Shown here one piece after another: positions 1 to 6,416 of a stretch of 19,158 bases of DNA (within the stretch, counting starts at the first letter, position 1; every line of letters starts with the position of its first letter). Source of the stretch: an uncultured Chloroflexota bacterium (lineage in GTDB: Bacteria > Chloroflexota > Dehalococcoidia > Lucifugimonadales > CAJWER01); NCBI GenBank assembly GCA_913030785.1, contig CAJWER010000027.1, positions 1-19,158 of the forward strand, in the 5' to 3' direction. The position numbers were made by a program, and so were the translations under genes. The notes under the pieces are model-generated. The model saw only the letters and a program-made list of their open reading frames with translations, was not told the DNA's origin and made no database searches.

Positions 1-249
1 CAGCCCTGCTCTTTTGCATAAGCGAGTACGCGATGCGTATCGAACGTATTCCAGGAGCGTCGTTCCAGTGCCTTTTCGAAATTCAGCCCGAGTTCGTTCG
101 CCGCGGTCGTTATCTCGTGCTGCGACGTTTTCATCTCGTCTTCGCTGCGGCCGTATTTCGCGCTCAGGTGCTCGAGAATATCGCGACCTTCCTTGGGCAC
201 ATCCGGGTTAAGCAGAAACGGATGCCATTCGACTTCGACATCGAGTTCG
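1..249 (-). pseudogene. FrnE-type DsbA-family oxidoreductase, internal fragment
   Basis: Read on the minus strand, an open frame runs off the left edge and encodes a block typical of the FrnE/DsbA-like thioredoxin-fold family (COG2761): a WHPFLLNPD motif, then KYGRSEDEM, then GLNFEKAL and NTFDTHRVLAYAKEQG. Members are roughly 210-240 aa oxidoreductases with an N-terminal CPWC-type active site. That N-terminal part is missing: right of about position 235-265 the DNA becomes an ABC-ATPase gene on the opposite strand, so neither start codon nor active-site cysteines are present. The C-terminus lies outside the window. The fragment cannot make a normal enzyme unless the junction is an assembly artefact. 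Family assignment is from remembered motif patterns and is fairly secure; the exact right-hand limit is uncertain because the antisense frame stays open past the junction. Confidence 0.7.
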
Positions 250-755
250 TCACCCACGAGCGCGAAGAGGCCTTCGCGATGGCAGACCGCGTGGCGGTCA
301 TGAGCAATGGAAAATTCGACCAGATCGACACGCCGGACACCCTCTACCATGCACCCGCTACTAAAAGCGTGGCACGCATGGTGGGCACCTGCGATTTCCT
401 GGACGGCGTAGTGAGCGGGGGGCGCATCCAGACCGAGTTGGGGAGCCTTGGCTGGGAACCGAACGGACATGACTATGCGGACGGAACGCCAGTAGACGTC
501 CTTGTCCGGCTCGACGACTTCCAGATCGCCCCCGACCCGAAAGGCACCTCGATCGTAACCTCGCGAGAGTTTCGTGGCGACGAGATAATCCTGGTCGTCC
601 GCACCCCTTCAGGCGCCGAGCTAAGATGCCGCCGCCACCACTACTCCACACTACCCCCAGGAACAAGCATCACCCTATTCCCAACCAAGGCATCCCCATT
701 CGTAGCTTTCCCAACTGGTATAACCCGACCGGTACAACCGGGTTTGACGCACTAG
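240..755 (+). pseudogene. ABC transporter ATP-binding protein, C-terminal fragment (H-loop plus TOBE)
   Basis: The frame begins to look like a PotA/FbpC/UgpC-type ATPase at VTHEREEAFAMADRVAVM (from about 249), which is the switch (H-loop) region and the strand after it, followed by the linker DTPDTLYHAPATKSVARMVG and a TOBE-like beta domain. Walker A, Q-loop, LSGGQ signature and Walker B, which must lie upstream, are absent; the DNA before 240 belongs to a FrnE-type gene on the other strand. A conventional ATPase of this family is about 350 aa; only about 170 aa remain. The open frame extends back to 33, but residues before 240 are antisense to the FrnE fragment and have no ABC similarity. 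An ATG at 279 could in principle start a TOBE-only peptide, but I see no reason to think it is used. Confidence 0.75.
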
Positions 756-759
756 TGCA

Positions 760-783
760 CCAGCGAAATTGTCTCGCTGGCCT
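760..783 (+). terminator. Stem-loop just after the ABC fragment
   Basis: Perfect 7-bp stem CCAGCGA/TCGCTGG (760-766 with 774-780) with a 7-nt loop, starting five bases after the TAG of the ABC fragment. Only a short CCTTT follows, so this is a weak intrinsic terminator at best. Confidence 0.35.
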
Positions 784-812
784 TTCGACTTCCGGAGGAC
801 TGTTTGTCGAAG

Positions 813-886
813 ACGGGATGTGAGGGGCAGAGCCCCTTTGCCGGGCGTGTTAGGGTGTCTCTCATTCAACTTTTTTCTTAAAAGAG
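813..886 (+). repeat. Dispersed intergenic element, copy 1
   Basis: First of three related intergenic sequences in this window (others near 3650-3732 and 11113-11197). Order of parts: GRTGTG; stem-loop I (AGGGGC, loop AGA, GCCCCT at 823-837); TGCCGGGCG (838-847); AGGGTGT with a decayed stem-loop II; then an A/T-rich tail with TTTTTTCTTAAAAG (871-884). The three copies share these blocks in the same order and orientation, but the sequences between them differ. No ORF is evident. Confidence 0.65.
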
Positions 887-902
887 GCGCGCGTAGCGCG
901 CC
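880..902 (-). terminator. Rho-independent terminator for the Nudix operon
   Basis: On the minus strand a perfect 7-bp stem GGCGCGC/GCGCGCC with a 3-nt loop (902 to 886) is followed by TCTTTT (885-880). It lies 12 bases downstream of the stop of the minus-strand gene ending at 915, the position expected of an intrinsic terminator. Confidence 0.6.
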
Positions 903-914
903 AGCCCCAGTCCT

Positions 915-1304
915 CTACGCAGGTGCATCACCGAAATGACCGGACGCGCCCGCCACAGACTCTGCGAATGCACGAAGATCGTCTGCCTCGACCATCACCG
1001 GCCCCACCGCCGACTCGGCCTCGGCCTGACGCAACATCTCGGCGAGCCCGCCTTCCCGCTCCCGAATCCGCGTCTGCATGATGATCAGGTTGGTGAGTGC
1101 TCCCTTCAACTGGCCCACGGCTGAATCATCGTCCGCCCGGTCCACCGCCTTCTGCAAGGCAGCGAGCAGCCTCAGCCGAAATGAGCCCCACTCATAGGTG
1201 CGCTCTAGCAGCCACGACAACTCGTCCACACCGATCCCAGCGCCATCCGACCCCAGAGCCGCGTCAACATACCTGTCTCCAGCGTCGCCATCTTCCAGGC
1301 TCAT
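915..1304 (-). CDS. Small acidic helical protein of unknown function
   Basis: A 129-aa protein, not recognised. It is acidic, without membrane segment or signal peptide, and looks mostly alpha-helical: helical blocks around VDELSWLLERTYEW, FRLRLLAALQKAVDRAD and LKGALTNLIIMQTRI, with no Cys and no obvious catalytic motif. I prefer the ATG at 1304 (MSLEDGDAG) over the ATG at 1313 because the ribosome-binding site AGGAAGG abuts the first ATG but lies nine bases from the second. It follows the Nudix gene by 40 bp in the same direction and is followed by a good intrinsic terminator, so the two probably form one transcript. A partner or regulator of the Nudix protein is possible but pure guesswork. 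Confidence 0.6.
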   Translation of the reverse strand: MSLEDGDAGDRYVDAALGSDGAGIGVDELSWLLERTYEWGSFRLRLLAALQKAVDRADDDSAVGQLKGALTNLIIMQTRIREREGGLAEMLRQAEAESAVGPVMVEADDLRAFAESVAGASGHFGDAPA

Positions 1305-1344
1305 CAAGCACATCCTTCCTAGTAATCACGAGCGCGTGCAGCAC

Positions 1345-2112
1345 CTAGAATATTTGGGCTGTGCCACTGGGTAAAAATACCTCGACCGTATCCGGGTCCC
1401 GATACCCTGCGATCTCCGTCGGCACCACACCCGGGCTCTCCAGCGCCGCCCGAACGATCAACTTGTTGAAAAACGAGACCGTCTCGGCCCGGTAGTAGTC
1501 ATCCACAGGCATCCACAGGCACTCTTCGATCTCCTCGTCCTGCTTCGTGATCTCGAAACTTAGCGGTTTCAGGCGACACACAAAGTAGATATCGGACCTG
1601 CCGTATCGGTACCCGTGCATGTTCCGCAGACACGCCAGAGACATGAACCGCGATGTGATTCCGGTCTCCTCGAACACCTCCCTCACAACGCCCTCTACAA
1701 GGTGCTCCCCAACATGCAGCGCACCCCCAGGCAGCTTGTAGTAGCGCCCCTGCCCAACCCTCCCCTTCTCGTGCACCACTAGCAATTCGTTGGAGTCGTT
1801 CACGACAACGCCACCGGCGCCAATGTAGTGGGACGCATACGGAGGAACGAAGGCCCGCGCCACCAACTGCAACGTCAACATCAGGTAGTCGTCCGTGGTG
1901 TGGTGATAAACGAAGCCATAATCCACCGCGATCGGGACAAGCGCTGCCCTATCTAGGGCCAGCTGGAGCCACACAACCTTGTAGCCCTGGGATCTCCATG
2001 AGGCCAGCGAGCTCACAAGCAGCCGCTGGAACTCCTCTCGCGAGTTCGTGAGAGCATCCGGGGTGATGATCACGCCGCCAAACGGATTAGTAGTGTGAGT
2101 GAATTCTGCCAT
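1345..2112 (-). CDS. NUDT6-like Nudix hydrolase with pre-Nudix domain
   Basis: A 255-aa protein with two parts. Residues about 10-85 (FGGVIITPDAL, then SWRSQGYKVVWLQL, then DYGFVYHHTTDDYLMLTL) match the pre-Nudix domain of eukaryotic NUDT6 and plant NUDT2/7-type proteins. Residues about 95-230 are the Nudix fold, with a complete box GX5EX7REUXEEXGU at 130-152 (G130, E136, R144, E145, E148, E149, G151), so metal-dependent pyrophosphohydrolase activity on a nucleoside-diphosphate derivative is expected; the substrate cannot be read from sequence. The frame is open back to 2262, but ATG 2112 (MAEFTHTTN) is where family similarity begins and is preceded by a GAGG-containing site. It heads a two-gene minus-strand operon and diverges from the aminotransferase gene. 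Confidence 0.88.
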   Translation of the reverse strand: MAEFTHTTNPFGGVIITPDALTNSREEFQRLLVSSLASWRSQGYKVVWLQLALDRAALVPIAVDYGFVYHHTTDDYLMLTLQLVARAFVPPYASHYIGAGGVVVNDSNELLVVHEKGRVGQGRYYKLPGGALHVGEHLVEGVVREVFEETGITSRFMSLACLRNMHGYRYGRSDIYFVCRLKPLSFEITKQDEEIEECLWMPVDDYYRAETVSFFNKLIVRAALESPGVVPTEIAGYRDPDTVEVFLPSGTAQIF

Positions 2113-2178
2113 GTATCTCGCCTCATAGCGCCCGGAAGGCGCTCTATTGTATGATTTTCTGGGCCTGAACCAATCGGC

Positions 2179-2207
2179 AGTATATGCGCGCCCGCAGGCC
2201 GGGTCAA
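2179..2207 (-). promoter_or_regulatory. Sigma70-type promoter of the Nudix operon
   Basis: On the minus strand TTGACC (2207-2202), a 17-bp spacer and TATACT (2184-2179): five of six matches in each hexamer. Predicted start near 2172 gives a leader of about 60 nt to ATG 2112. A second, weaker pair (TTGGTT 2173-2168, 16 bp, TACAAT 2151-2146) lies closer to the gene. Confidence 0.6.
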
Positions 2208-2217
2208 AGAGTCGGAT

Positions 2218-2227
2218 ATTGTACAAT
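2218..2227. promoter_or_regulatory. Palindrome in the divergent promoter region
   Basis: ATTGTACAAT is a perfect 10-bp palindrome lying upstream of the aminotransferase gene at 2264 and behind the minus-strand promoter. It contains a TACAAT that could serve as a plus-strand -10 (no convincing -35 is seen) or could be an operator half-site pair. Short enough to be chance. Confidence 0.25.
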
Positions 2228-2263
2228 CGATCCGGACCTGCAAAGCAGCCTAGGGGGAACACG

Positions 2264-3580
2264 ATGGCAACAATTCTTGAACGCTACACCACCAAGTTTC
2301 AGGGCTCTTCAGAAGCCTTCGAACGTGGCAAGGCTGTAATCCCAGGCGGCGGACACCAATCGAGGGTCGTCAATCCTCACCCGGTGTTTATTGACGAGGG
2401 CAAAGGCGCCGTCAAATACGACGTGGACGGCAACGAGCTGATCGACTACATGATGGGCTTCGGGGCGCTCCTGCTCGGTCATGCCGACGCCGATGTCACC
2501 TCCGCCGTGGCCGCCCGCTTGAGCAAGGGCACACACCTGGGCTCACTTTCAGAGCTTGAAATCGACTGGGCAGAGCTTGTCACGGGCCTGATCCCATCCG
2601 CCGAGCAGGTCCGCTTCACCGGCTCAGGCACCGAGTCCACACTGCTAGCCCTCCGGCTGGCCCGCGGCCACACCGGCAAAACCAAGGTCGTGAAATTCCG
2701 GGAGCACTTCCACGGATGGCACGACTATCTATCGATGGATTCGGGCATTAACACCCAGGTCGGCATCCCGGACGAGACGCTATCCACAATAGTGGTGATT
2801 GAGCCAACCCTCGACGCCCTTTCTACCCTCCTGGAGAGAGACACGAACATCGCCGCCGTGATCATGGAGCCCACAGGCGGCCACTGGGGCCAGTTCCCGC
2901 TCCAGAACCCCGGCTTCCTGGAGGGAGTACGCAAGCTCACCACCGAGCAAGGCGTCGTAATGATCATGGATGAGGTGATCTGCGGCTTCAGGTTGTCCCG
3001 CGGCGGCGCTCAGGGCCGCTTCGGCATCATGCCCGACCTGACCACCATGGCCAAGATCGTGGCTGGAGGGCTCCCAGGCGGCGCAGTCGCAGGCAAGGCA
3101 GAGATCATGGAGATGCTGGGCGAGGCTGACCCATCCAGGCGACTGGCGCACCCCGGTACCTTCAACGCCAACCCCGTATCGGCCACAGCAGGCATCACCG
3201 CCCTCCGGAAGATCGCCAACGAGCCGATCAACGACCGCGCCGATGCGATGGCTGCACGCCTCAAGTCCGGCCTCCGCGACGCCCTCAATCGCACCGAGGT
3301 CGCAGGCCAGGTCCACGGCCTCGCCTCTGTAGTTCACATCGCCCTCGGCATCGATGCGGACGATGAGGGCATCTCCACAGTGCCCCACGATGACCTGGCC
3401 AAGGCCACCGCGGGCGATCGAGCCTCCATGATCAAGCTAGCAATGCTGAACGAGGGTGTGGACATGATGGGCGGCATAGGCTTCATGGTCTCAGCCGTCC
3501 ACAGTGAGAACGATATCGACCGCACAACAGAAGCCTTCGAGCGATCCCTGGTAGCCCTCCGCGAAGAACGCATCATCTGA
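2264..3580 (+). CDS. Class III aminotransferase, glutamate-1-semialdehyde aminomutase type
   Basis: A 438-aa PLP enzyme. Fold-type I, class III features appear in order: GSGTESTLLALRLARG (120-135, cofactor phosphate region), HFHGWHDY (148-155), DEVICGFR (236-243, Asp pairing with the pyridine nitrogen) and MAKIVAGGLPGGA (262-274) with K264 as the Schiff-base lysine. Length and motifs resemble HemL, but lineages like this carry many HemL-like paralogues acting on other amino or keto acids, so I do not assign hemL. ATG 2264 is chosen over the longer frame from 2147 because GGGGGAA lies seven bases upstream and similarity starts there. It is transcribed away from the Nudix operon; the next gene downstream is separated by about 270 bp of repeat-containing DNA. 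Confidence 0.9.
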   Translation: MATILERYTTKFQGSSEAFERGKAVIPGGGHQSRVVNPHPVFIDEGKGAVKYDVDGNELIDYMMGFGALLLGHADADVTSAVAARLSKGTHLGSLSELEIDWAELVTGLIPSAEQVRFTGSGTESTLLALRLARGHTGKTKVVKFREHFHGWHDYLSMDSGINTQVGIPDETLSTIVVIEPTLDALSTLLERDTNIAAVIMEPTGGHWGQFPLQNPGFLEGVRKLTTEQGVVMIMDEVICGFRLSRGGAQGRFGIMPDLTTMAKIVAGGLPGGAVAGKAEIMEMLGEADPSRRLAHPGTFNANPVSATAGITALRKIANEPINDRADAMAARLKSGLRDALNRTEVAGQVHGLASVVHIALGIDADDEGISTVPHDDLAKATAGDRASMIKLAMLNEGVDMMGGIGFMVSAVHSENDIDRTTEAFERSLVALREERII

Positions 3581-3586
3581 AGTGCT

Positions 3587-3637
3587 GGTGCTGCGCACGC
3601 TTATGGGGACGGGTACGACGACGCCCGAACTCCAGGG
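3587..3637 (+). repeat. GGTGCTGC-type repeat unit, copy A
   Basis: A roughly 50-bp sequence beginning GGTGCTGCGCACGCTTA and ending CGCCCGAACTCCAGGG. The same start and end motifs recur in two tandem units at 11005-11106. In both places the unit lies directly upstream of a copy of the dispersed stem-loop element, suggesting one composite element. Confidence 0.6.
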
Positions 3638-3649
3638 CCTTGGTCGGTA

Positions 3650-3732
3650 GAAGGTGTGCATAGGTGCCTAGCTTCTCTGCCGGGCGCACGAGGGTGTACC
3701 CCACACAATTGATTTTCTTTTTCTTAAAAGGT
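3650..3732 (+). repeat. Dispersed intergenic element, copy 2
   Basis: Contains GGTGTG, a weak stem TAGG/CCTA, TGCCGGGCG, GAGGGTGTACCCC and the tail TTTTTCTTAAAAGG in the same order as copy 1. Stem-loop II survives in altered form (GGGT/ACCC). The rest of the interval to 3853 shows no convincing gene, promoter or RNA. Confidence 0.65.
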
Positions 3733-3853
3733 GTAAGGTAAGGGTAGGGAATTGTCCTAGAAGGGTTTCCTTCGCAACCTGCTATCGGCTCGACGCCGAC
3801 GGCCGGGCAACCGCCGTGTTCCCTTGATCCAAATCATCCATAGAGTGACTTGA

Positions 3854-4204
3854 ATGACGAAGTACTGCGGTGGGGTCATTGGCCTCGGTTGGACGGGCAT
3901 GCTTTACGACCTAGCGGCGCGGCCATCTTCGGCGCTCGATCAGCCCAGGTTCGACCTGCTGGACCCCGACCGGCCCACTCCCACCCTGGACACTCAGCGT
4001 GCCTTTCCGCTCCACGAGATACACACCGCCTCCGGGCTACCAACGAGCTACGCCGAGGCGATGGCGGACCGCCCCGATGTGGACCTAGTGGCCGCAGCAG
4101 ACCGAGACCCTGGGCGACTTTCGGCCTTCACGGAGCGATACGGATCCAAAAGCATCTACACGGACGCCGGGGAGATGCTCCGCTTGGAAAACCTCGACCT
4201 GTAG
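3854..4204 (+). CDS. Gfo/Idh/MocA-type oxidoreductase, truncated N-terminal domain
   Basis: A 116-aa product with the opening of a Gfo/Idh/MocA dehydrogenase: the Rossmann dinucleotide loop GVIGLGWTG (7-15), then VDLVAAADRDPGRLSAF (end of the second strand with the acidic residue that selects NAD(P)) and YTDAGEMLRLENLDL, the helix and strand before the next beta element. It stops there with TAG, where a full-length enzyme of about 350-420 aa continues. The catalytic EKP motif and the C-terminal alpha/beta domain are absent, and the next gene's ribosome-binding site follows at once. This is therefore a remnant of a deleted gene, or at most an isolated nucleotide-binding domain. No strong ribosome-binding site precedes ATG 3854. 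Confidence 0.65.
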   Translation: MTKYCGGVIGLGWTGMLYDLAARPSSALDQPRFDLLDPDRPTPTLDTQRAFPLHEIHTASGLPTSYAEAMADRPDVDLVAAADRDPGRLSAFTERYGSKSIYTDAGEMLRLENLDL

Positions 4205-4220
4205 TACGGAGGACGAAACA

Positions 4221-5060
4221 ATGACGGTATCGAAAGTTCCCTCGTCGGAGTCCCGGCTGCGGTTCCTCTACCCAGAAGGCGGCCCAGGCCGTCAGATCAA
4301 GGCCCGCCTCAAGGCCGGAGACGTGCAGCTTGGGGGAATAGTCGACGAACATGCCAGGCCCGTGCTGGTGAAGCTGTACCACCAGGCAGGGTTCGATTTC
4401 GTCTACTTTGAGTACGAGCACGTCATGTACTCTCCCACCAGCCTGGCGGACGCCGTGGTCTCAGCTCGTGACACTGGCCTGCCCGTTATCGCCAAGACGC
4501 CCCAGCTAGAGCGCGCCGAAGTCGCAAAACTCCTGGAACTCGGCGTCTCAGGCATTCAACTACCACGCACCGAGACCAGGGAGCAGGTCGAGGAGCTACG
4601 CAGCTACCTGAAATTCCCACCGGCAGGCACCAGGGCGGTCGCTCCCGGTTACGGCAACAGCGACTACGTTCAGCCTGAGGACTGGGTCGCCTGGATGGCC
4701 GAGCAGGACAAGGAGACGACGCTCGTCGTCCACATAGAGACCCGCCTGGGCTACAAAAACATTGAGGAGATCGTCAGCACGCCGGGCGTAGACATGCTAT
4801 ACGTCGGCCCGGGCGACTTCTCCATCGAAATGGGCCATCCCGGCGACTACGATCACCCCGACGTCGCCGGACCCATGGCGGATATCCTCGCCGTGTGCAA
4901 GAGTCACGGCGTGCCCTTTGGCACAACGGCTTCCAGCGCGGAAGCAGCGGCGGAGTGGGTTGGGAGAGGTGCCTCTTTCTTCGAGACCGACGACGAGCGT
5001 GGACTCATACTCCGCGCGGCATCCCAGCTCGTCAGCGACTACCGGCGCCTTATCGGCTAA
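4221..5060 (+). CDS. HpcH/HpaI aldolase-family protein
   Basis: A 279-aa TIM-barrel of the HpcH/HpaI (4-hydroxy-2-oxoheptanedioate aldolase, citrate lyase beta) family, class II metal-dependent pyruvate aldolases. Visible active-site positions keep the spacing of E. coli HpaI: H67 in FEYEH (HpaI H45), E173 in VVHIETR (E149, metal), D199 in VGPGDF (D175, metal). The position matching HpaI R70, which holds the pyruvate enolate, is K92 here (VIAKTP). Start ATG 4221 follows GGAGGA by seven bases. Only 16 bp separate it from the truncated Gfo/Idh gene, so the two were probably one catabolic operon. The substrate is unknown; loss of the Arg makes ordinary HpaI chemistry uncertain. The convergent gap to 5266 shows no feature I can support. 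Confidence 0.88.
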   Translation: MTVSKVPSSESRLRFLYPEGGPGRQIKARLKAGDVQLGGIVDEHARPVLVKLYHQAGFDFVYFEYEHVMYSPTSLADAVVSARDTGLPVIAKTPQLERAEVAKLLELGVSGIQLPRTETREQVEELRSYLKFPPAGTRAVAPGYGNSDYVQPEDWVAWMAEQDKETTLVVHIETRLGYKNIEEIVSTPGVDMLYVGPGDFSIEMGHPGDYDHPDVAGPMADILAVCKSHGVPFGTTASSAEAAAEWVGRGASFFETDDERGLILRAASQLVSDYRRLIG

Positions 5061-5266
5061 CTGGCGACCAGCCCAACGAGACGCTCCAGAACCCGACCCA
5101 AGCGGTTCGGAAGGGAGAGGCTCATCGCGGTGGCTTGCAAAGGGAATGCCAAGCGATTATTCGAAGTATGGGTGGATAGCGCGCCTATGCGTTACTTCCA
5201 CCGATCTCTACTCCTCCAGTCCCCACGAGGGCGAGAGGGCGGGAAACAAAAAGATCCGATCGACCC

Positions 5267-5572
5267 CTAGCCCCCCGCTCCCAGGCGCCCCGACACCGTA
5301 AAGCGCTCTGATTCCGGCTGCCGCTCCCACAGTTCCACCGCCCCTGCCATGGCCACGACACGCTCGTGGCTGACCTTCCACCGATCGTATATATCGGCGC
5401 TCTCCCACACGACCAAGCTCGAAATCTTCGACGAGTCTGACAGCGACACCAGTTCATGGCGCGAGACGAACCCCGGCGCCCGGCTCTGAGCCCGCCCATT
5501 CCTTTCCAGCAGCGCTCTGGCCTCCTCCACGCGACCGTCCTTCGCCCAGTGATGCGTCAGCACGCCTATCAT
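5267..5572 (-). CDS. Antibiotic biosynthesis monooxygenase (ABM)-domain protein
   Basis: A 101-aa single-domain protein with the ferredoxin-like ABM pattern: MIGVLTHHWAKDG (first strand), RVEEARALLERN (helix), APGFVSRHEL (second strand), ISSLVVWESADIYDRW (third strand and helix entry). Such dimeric proteins include quinol monooxygenases, haem-degrading enzymes and many of unknown role, and no residue here decides between them. ATG 5572 has only a weak upstream site (AGAGTAGG), which overlaps the end of a small ORF terminating at 5580; translational coupling is likely. The promoter at 5845-5873 would serve both. Confidence 0.8.
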   Translation of the reverse strand: MIGVLTHHWAKDGRVEEARALLERNGRAQSRAPGFVSRHELVSLSDSSKISSLVVWESADIYDRWKVSHERVVAMAGAVELWERQPESERFTVSGRLGAGG

Positions 5573-5579
5573 GCGATGC

Positions 5580-5741
5580 CTACTCTGTACTGCCCTTGAC
5601 CATCATAGTTAACGTCTGGGCCTTCAACTGGTTGAACTGGAAACTCAGCTTCTTGTGCGCACCGAGTTCGGCGATGGTGCCTATCACACAGAATCCAGAC
5701 AAGCCGGCTAGTGAAAACCAGCTGGACCGCTTTACTTCCAA
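5580..5741 (-). CDS. Possible small ORF upstream of the ABM gene, unrecognised
   Basis: A TTG-initiated 53-codon frame, preceded by AAGG four bases away, reads LEVKRSSWFSLAGLSG, then IGTIAELGAHKKLSFQF, NQLKAQTL and a KGSTE end. Third positions from about 5690 down are strongly G/C, like the neighbouring genes, and the TAG lies seven bases before the ABM start. It could be a real small protein or the C-terminal remnant of a larger gene. The first third is hydrophobic, but not long enough to call a membrane segment firmly. Function unknown. Confidence 0.35.
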   Translation of the reverse strand: MEVKRSSWFSLAGLSGFCVIGTIAELGAHKKLSFQFNQLKAQTLTMMVKGSTE

Positions 5742-5844
5742 TGCGCCTTGTGTAGGGCAGGGTCACTGATTAACTGGTCATCCAGACGAGACTTGAAAAC
5801 GTGGCAGAATACGTAATATGATCCTAATCCACAAAGTAGCTGGG

Positions 5845-5873
5845 AGTGTACTCAGAACACATACTGCTGTCAA
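5845..5873 (-). promoter_or_regulatory. Sigma70-type promoter upstream of the small ORF and ABM gene
   Basis: Minus-strand TTGACA (5873-5868, perfect), 17-bp spacer, TACACT (5850-5845, four of six). Predicted start near 5838, about 97 nt before the TTG at 5741. The surrounding 5742-5982 interval is less GC-rich than its neighbours and holds no other feature I can support. Confidence 0.55.
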
Positions 5874-5982
5874 CGCCACACTTGGGAACGCCTAGCTTAC
5901 CTAGTGCACCAACTTAGTCCCATTGTACCCATTCCCGTACCTCCGATCCCTCAACCAGGGAGAGTACTTAGGACCACGCCCC

Positions 5983-6381
5983 TCACGCCTCCGAGACAGG
6001 AAATTCCGCTTGCCGTAGGGCCGCGATAGCCGTGTCGCGGCCCTCCTCCCTCACCATGATATAGTCCTTCGAGTAGGTCGATACCACCAGCACGTTCAGG
6101 TCCGCATCGGCCATCAGCCCAGTGACACGCGCCAGGAAACCCTTCGCAACAAAAGGCATCGACACCCGAATCTCCATGAGCACAAACCACTGCGTAGACT
6201 CCGAGTGCTCCGTGGCCGCCACGTTGCGCTCCTCGGTAACCACCGTAACCTCGTCCGCGTCGCGTGCCACCAGAAAGTGGTCACCGGGCCCGGCCTGTCG
6301 CGCTTTCAGATAGGCATACCGCCCCCGATGAACGACCACCTCGCTCGTGCGCACGACCTCATCAAGCCCCGATGTATCCAT
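5983..6381 (-). CDS. ACT-domain protein (ACT_3/DUF2241-like)
   Basis: A 132-aa protein resembling the COG3602-type uncharacterised ACT proteins: YAYLKARQ and HFLVARDADEVTVVTEE in the N-terminal part, then WFVLMEIRVSMPFVAKGFLA (ACT strand and helix) and LNVLVVSTYSKDYIMV in the second ACT half. ACT domains bind small ligands, often amino acids; these stand-alone members have no settled function. I choose ATG 6381, which has GGAG seven bases upstream; the frame also offers a GTG at 6396, but that overlaps this ribosome-binding site. It follows the DHDPS-family gene by 35 bp in the same direction, so it may sense the product or substrate of that enzyme, though this is inference. Confidence 0.8.
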   Translation of the reverse strand: MDTSGLDEVVRTSEVVVHRGRYAYLKARQAGPGDHFLVARDADEVTVVTEERNVAATEHSESTQWFVLMEIRVSMPFVAKGFLARVTGLMADADLNVLVVSTYSKDYIMVREEGRDTAIAALRQAEFPVSEA

Positions 6382-6416
6382 GCCCCGTCTCCTCACACGG
6401 CACCAGCCCAGCTCAA

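Noticed and set aside
33..240. N-terminal extension of the ABC fragment frame
   Set aside because: These codons are antisense to the FrnE-type fragment and contain none of the ABC-ATPase motifs expected upstream of the H-loop.
1501..1520. Perfect 10-bp tandem repeat ATCCACAGGC x2
   Set aside because: It lies inside the Nudix coding region and is consistent with ordinary codons there; a change in copy number would break the frame, so no regulatory or phase-variation role is supported.
2780..3388. Long open frame (202 codons) on the minus strand within the aminotransferase gene
   Set aside because: It is antisense to a gene with complete family motifs and has no recognisable domain; long antisense frames are expected in GC-rich coding DNA.
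5580..5950. Possible tRNA or structured RNA in the less GC-rich gap
   Set aside because: I could not fold a cloverleaf, and no TTCGA-type arm with matching acceptor stem is present.
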